Below, in pieces: positions 4,328-6,876 of a stretch of DNA of 6,876 bases; the first letter of the stretch is position 1; every line of letters starts with the position of its first letter. Below the pieces are notes generated by a model, which was given only the letters and a program-made list of their open reading frames with translations, did no database searches and was not told the origin of the DNA. This DNA is from Actinomycetes bacterium (GTDB taxonomy: Bacteria; Actinomycetota; Acidimicrobiia; Acidimicrobiales; Palsa-688), in assembly GCA_021816565.1 (NCBI GenBank), contig JAKAXN010000244.1:1-6876 (forward strand). The letters are read 5' to 3'. A program made the position numbers and the translations under genes.

Positions 4328-6841
4328 GGCCACCTGACCGGGCGGTAGCGACAGCCAACGCCGGAGGCGCTCGGAGGCCGTCGAGTCGCCCCGCGCCTGG
4401 TGGCGGACCTGCCCGGCGCCGGCCCGGGCCCGGGCCACCAGCTCCGGCGGGGTGGACGCGGCGAACGCCGCCCGTCGGGCCAGAACGGCCAGACCCACCA
4501 GTCCACCCTCCCCGCCGGCGCCGCCCGGCCCGTCGCCGCCGGCCGGCGCCGCCCGGCCCAGGTCCCTCAGCTGGCGGCTGGCCCGCCGGGCGAACTCGTC
4601 GTCGGTCTCGGCCGGCCCCCGGGTGATCCCCAGCCAGGCCAGGTCGGCGCACGCCTCGTCCCACAGGTATCTGATCACCGCAGCCGGCCCGGCCTGCTCC
4701 GCCCGGTGGCGCCGGCGGCGGCGCAGCGCCTCCCTCGATCCCACGTTGGCTGCCGCCCACAGCGCCACCGCGGCCGGCACGGCGAGCAGGGCCGCGAGCC
4801 AGCCGGGGAAGCCCGAGCGGGCCGGCCTGGGACCGCTCAGGGGGGCCGTGGTGGGGGTGGGGGGAGCCGTGGTGGCCGTCGACCCCCGGTGGGGGGCGGG
4901 GGTGCTGGCCGACGAGCCGGCCGGGACGGTGGTCGGCGTCGGGGTGGAGGCGGCCCCGCCCGGCTGGCCGGTCCCGGTGTAGCCGGACGTCCCGGGGATG
5001 GAGAACCCCGGGGTGGGCTCGAACGGGATCCACCCGTACCGGGGGCCGAAGTACACCTCGGGCCAGGTGTGGGCGTCGCCGTCGTACACCTGGTAGCCGC
5101 CCCCGGCCAGGGCCTCACCGGTGGCGAAGCCCACGGCCAGCCGGGTCGGCAACCCGGCCGCCCGGGCCAGAACGGCGTACGCCCCGGCGAACTGCTGGCA
5201 GTACCCCTGGCGGGTCACGAACAGGAAGTTGTAGAGCGCCGACGTCCCGGACCCGTCCGAGGGAGGGTCGAGGGTGTATCTGAACTGCGGGCCCCGCAGG
5301 TAGTCCTGGATGGCCAGGGCCTTGGCGTACTCCGTCTTCTGGCCGGCGGTGAGGCGGGCGGCCAGTTGGGTGATGGGGCCGTCGACCACGGCCGGCAGCT
5401 CGAGGTCGCCCGACAGGGCCGCCGGGTCGCCCACCGGCGGCGCGGCCTCGAGAGCGGCCGGGCTCAGCGTGTCGAGGTACTGGACCGACCCCACCGTGTA
5501 GGACAGGCCGTTGCTGGTGGCCGAGGAGGTGATGAGGCTCCCCGAGCCGGGGTCGTAGGAGACGTGATGGACGCCCTGGACCGACACCGGGTTGAACTGC
5601 TCGGGCAGCCACACCGAGTCCAGCTGCTGGATCTGGAAGGTGGCCCGGACCGGCCGGGCCCCCGGGGTGGGCGCCGCCGTCCCGGGCAGGCGCTGCCCGA
5701 AGCTGCGGTAGGCGCCGGTGGAGGTCCAGGTCTCACCGTTGAAGGTGTTCAGCGAGGTGAGCCGCCAGTAGGACGGCACGGTGCTGTCCACCACGAACAC
5801 CGGGGTGTTGGCGTACTGGACGAGGCGGGTGCGCAGCGAGACGATCGGGTTGGGGACGATCCGCTCCCCGCCGCTGCCGGTCCCGGACCTCCAGCCGAGC
5901 GCCCCCACGCCGTCCCGTCCGGCCAGGGCCGGGGTCAGGGCCATCGCGGTCACCAGCGCCGTCGCCCCGGCGGCCGCGCCCCCGACCGCCACCCAGCGGG
6001 CGGTGCCGGAGCGGACCCCGGCGAACCACACCTGGCCCTCAGCGGCGGACGCCCGTTCGACCAGGAGGAACACGCAGATGGCGGCCACCTCGGCGCCGAT
6101 GGTCCAGACCCGCCCACCGCCCTGGCCGGCAGCGGAGCAGGCCACGAACGCCGCCAGCCCGACCAGGACCGCGACCAGCGGGGACCGCCACCGGAACGCC
6201 GCCCAGTCGCCGAGCACGGCGACCAGGCCGGCCCCCCCGGCGGCCAGGATCTCGAAGCCGCGGGTGGGGGCGACCGGCGTCACCATCGTGGAGAAGTCGT
6301 TGCCCAGCCGGCCCACGGCCCGGCCCAGCTCGGCCCAGGCGTGCGGCCCCGGAAAGCCCATCGTGGTAGCCGGGGCGAAGACCGTCCAGATGATCATCAG
6401 GGCGACCACCGCCAAGGCGATGGGGGCGGCCAGCAGCTGCCCGAAGCGCCAGCGGCGCATGGCCCACAGGGCCAGGTGGGTGACCGCCACCGTCGCCACC
6501 ACCGGGCCCACCCACGACCGGCTGGTGAACACCCGGAACAGCCCGGCCGCCGAAGCCACGGTGAGCAGCGCCAGCGCCCAGCTCGCCGGGCCGTCCGCCG
6601 GCCTGACCGCCGCCGACGGGGGGCCGGCCGTCCCGGCGGTCCGGGCCCACCCGGCGAGCCGTCCGGCGCCGTCCCGGCCACCGGGCTCCGGCCCGGAGCC
6701 GCCCCAGCCCCCCGGCCCACCGCTCCATCCGGATCCTCCACCGCCCACCCCACCCCCACCCGGGGGCGAACCCTCGCGGGCCGCCGCGGCGTCGGCCCCG
6801 GTGCCCGGGGCCGGGCCCCGGCGGCCCGAATCGGTCAGCAC
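4298..6841 (-). CDS. TgpA-type membrane transglutaminase-like protein (DUF3488-TGc-DUF4129)
   Basis: This 847-aa inner-membrane protein carries an extracytoplasmic transglutaminase/protease-like domain. In order it has a Gly/Pro-rich N-terminal tail (1-85), about six or seven hydrophobic helices (87-104, 110-127, 136-155, 195-211, 219-237, 247-262, 283-303; DUF3488/TgpA_N), an extracytoplasmic region, the transglutaminase core, a Thr/Pro/Ser/Ala-rich linker (622-676), a last TM (679-698), a poly-Arg stop (RRRRR, 707-711), and a C-terminal DUF4129-like segment (WDEACADLAWLGI, DEFARRA). The catalytic triad is Cys548 (QGYCQQF), His591 (DAHTWPEVYF) and Glu608 (WIPFEPTPGF), spaced as in TgpA. The start used is GTG 6841; GTG 6748, preceded by a G-rich run, would drop 31 residues. 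The family usually sits with MoxR and DUF58 genes, expected just beyond the right edge. TgpA of Pseudomonas aeruginosa is essential, but its physiological substrate is unknown, and so it is here. Confidence 0.93.
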   Translation of the reverse strand: MLTDSGRRGPAPGTGADAAAAREGSPPGGGGVGGGGSGWSGGPGGWGGSGPEPGGRDGAGRLAGWARTAGTAGPPSAAVRPADGPASWALALLTVASAAGLFRVFTSRSWVGPVVATVAVTHLALWAMRRWRFGQLLAAPIALAVVALMIIWTVFAPATTMGFPGPHAWAELGRAVGRLGNDFSTMVTPVAPTRGFEILAAGGAGLVAVLGDWAAFRWRSPLVAVLVGLAAFVACSAAGQGGGRVWTIGAEVAAICVFLLVERASAAEGQVWFAGVRSGTARWVAVGGAAAGATALVTAMALTPALAGRDGVGALGWRSGTGSGGERIVPNPIVSLRTRLVQYANTPVFVVDSTVPSYWRLTSLNTFNGETWTSTGAYRSFGQRLPGTAAPTPGARPVRATFQIQQLDSVWLPEQFNPVSVQGVHHVSYDPGSGSLITSSATSNGLSYTVGSVQYLDTLSPAALEAAPPVGDPAALSGDLELPAVVDGPITQLAARLTAGQKTEYAKALAIQDYLRGPQFRYTLDPPSDGSGTSALYNFLFVTRQGYCQQFAGAYAVLARAAGLPTRLAVGFATGEALAGGGYQVYDGDAHTWPEVYFGPRYGWIPFEPTPGFSIPGTSGYTGTGQPGGAASTPTPTTVPAGSSASTPAPHRGSTATTAPPTPTTAPLSGPRPARSGFPGWLAALLAVPAAVALWAAANVGSREALRRRRRHRAEQAGPAAVIRYLWDEACADLAWLGITRGPAETDDEFARRASRQLRDLGRAAPAGGDGPGGAGGEGGLVGLAVLARRAAFAASTPPELVARARAGAGQVRHQARGDSTASERLRRWLSLPPGQVAQLIRLLRSG
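6744..6766 (-). repeat. G-quadruplex motif with competing hairpin in the transglutaminase message
   Basis: Read on the minus (coding) strand, four G-runs of 3, 5, 4 and 3 bases are separated by single T residues (plus-strand 6744-6761). This is a textbook compact G-quadruplex motif of the most stable loop class. The adjoining plus-strand CCCCC (6753-6757) and GGGGG (6762-6766) can instead form a 5-bp hairpin with a 4-base loop. It encodes part of the Gly-rich N-terminus, some 80 bases into the message. Confidence 0.6.
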
Positions 6842-6876
6842 CGAGCGCCCTCGGCCGCGGCCCAGGCGGCGCGGAA
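6835..6876 (-). CDS. Possible C-terminal end of an upstream gene (partial)
   Basis: From the right edge one leftward frame is open for 13 codons (FRAAWAAAEGARC) and ends in TGA at 6837-6835. That stop overlaps the proposed GTG start of the transglutaminase-like gene within GTGCTGA, a layout typical of translationally coupled genes. DUF58 is the family usually found in this position, but 13 residues are too few to identify it, and the open frame could be chance in such GC-rich DNA. Confidence 0.3.
   Translation of the reverse strand, partial: FRAAWAAAEGARC

Noticed and set aside
4840..4902. Second G-quadruplex on the plus strand opposite the Thr/Pro linker
   Set aside because: Only three close G-runs occur (4840-4845, 4853-4857, 4859-4864); the next lies 26 bases away, so it does not meet the canonical four-run rule.
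1..6876. Defence system, prophage, insertion sequence, CRISPR or other novel accessory system
   Set aside because: All large frames are explained by housekeeping-type families with even composition. No terminal repeats, integrase, transposase, spacer arrays or clustered unknown genes are present.

Overview
The window is a short, gene-dense stretch of chromosome from a very GC-rich bacterium. GTG starts dominate, G or C fills most third codon positions, and a DUF3040-type membrane protein is present. DUF3040 is essentially confined to Actinomycetota, so the source is most likely an actinobacterium. The class cannot be fixed from this sequence; an Acidimicrobiia-like or other deep-branching lineage is possible. 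I see no mobile elements, CRISPR arrays, tRNA or rRNA genes.

Layout. On the left, an inositol-monophosphatase-family gene runs leftward off the edge, so its C-terminus is missing. It is divergent from a rightward group, with only 27 bases between the two GTG starts. The rightward group is a low-specificity L-threonine aldolase, then 14 bases later a PIG-L/LmbE-family zinc deacetylase, then 38 bases later DNA polymerase IV (dinB). After a 106-base gap that holds a possible promoter comes a small DUF3040 two-TM protein with a strong ribosome binding site. Converging on it, with 9 bases between the stops, is a large leftward gene for a TgpA-type membrane transglutaminase-like protein (DUF3488, transglutaminase core, DUF4129). 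It fills the right 2.5 kb. A few codons of a probable upstream gene overlap its start.

How the genes relate. The threonine aldolase and deacetylase are close enough to be co-transcribed, and dinB may be read from the same message, but no shared pathway is evident. TgpA-type genes usually sit with MoxR ATPase and DUF58 genes, and in many actinobacteria DUF3040 and TgpA/DUF58/MoxR genes lie near the mraZ-rsmH-ftsL-ftsI division cluster. The right-hand part may therefore border that cluster outside the window.

Overall these are well-known families in ordinary chromosomal context, and I found no convincing new system. The items most worth a second look are non-coding: a near-symmetric -10-like element between the divergent starts, a tight G-quadruplex motif early in the transglutaminase message, and nested inverted repeats between the convergent genes.
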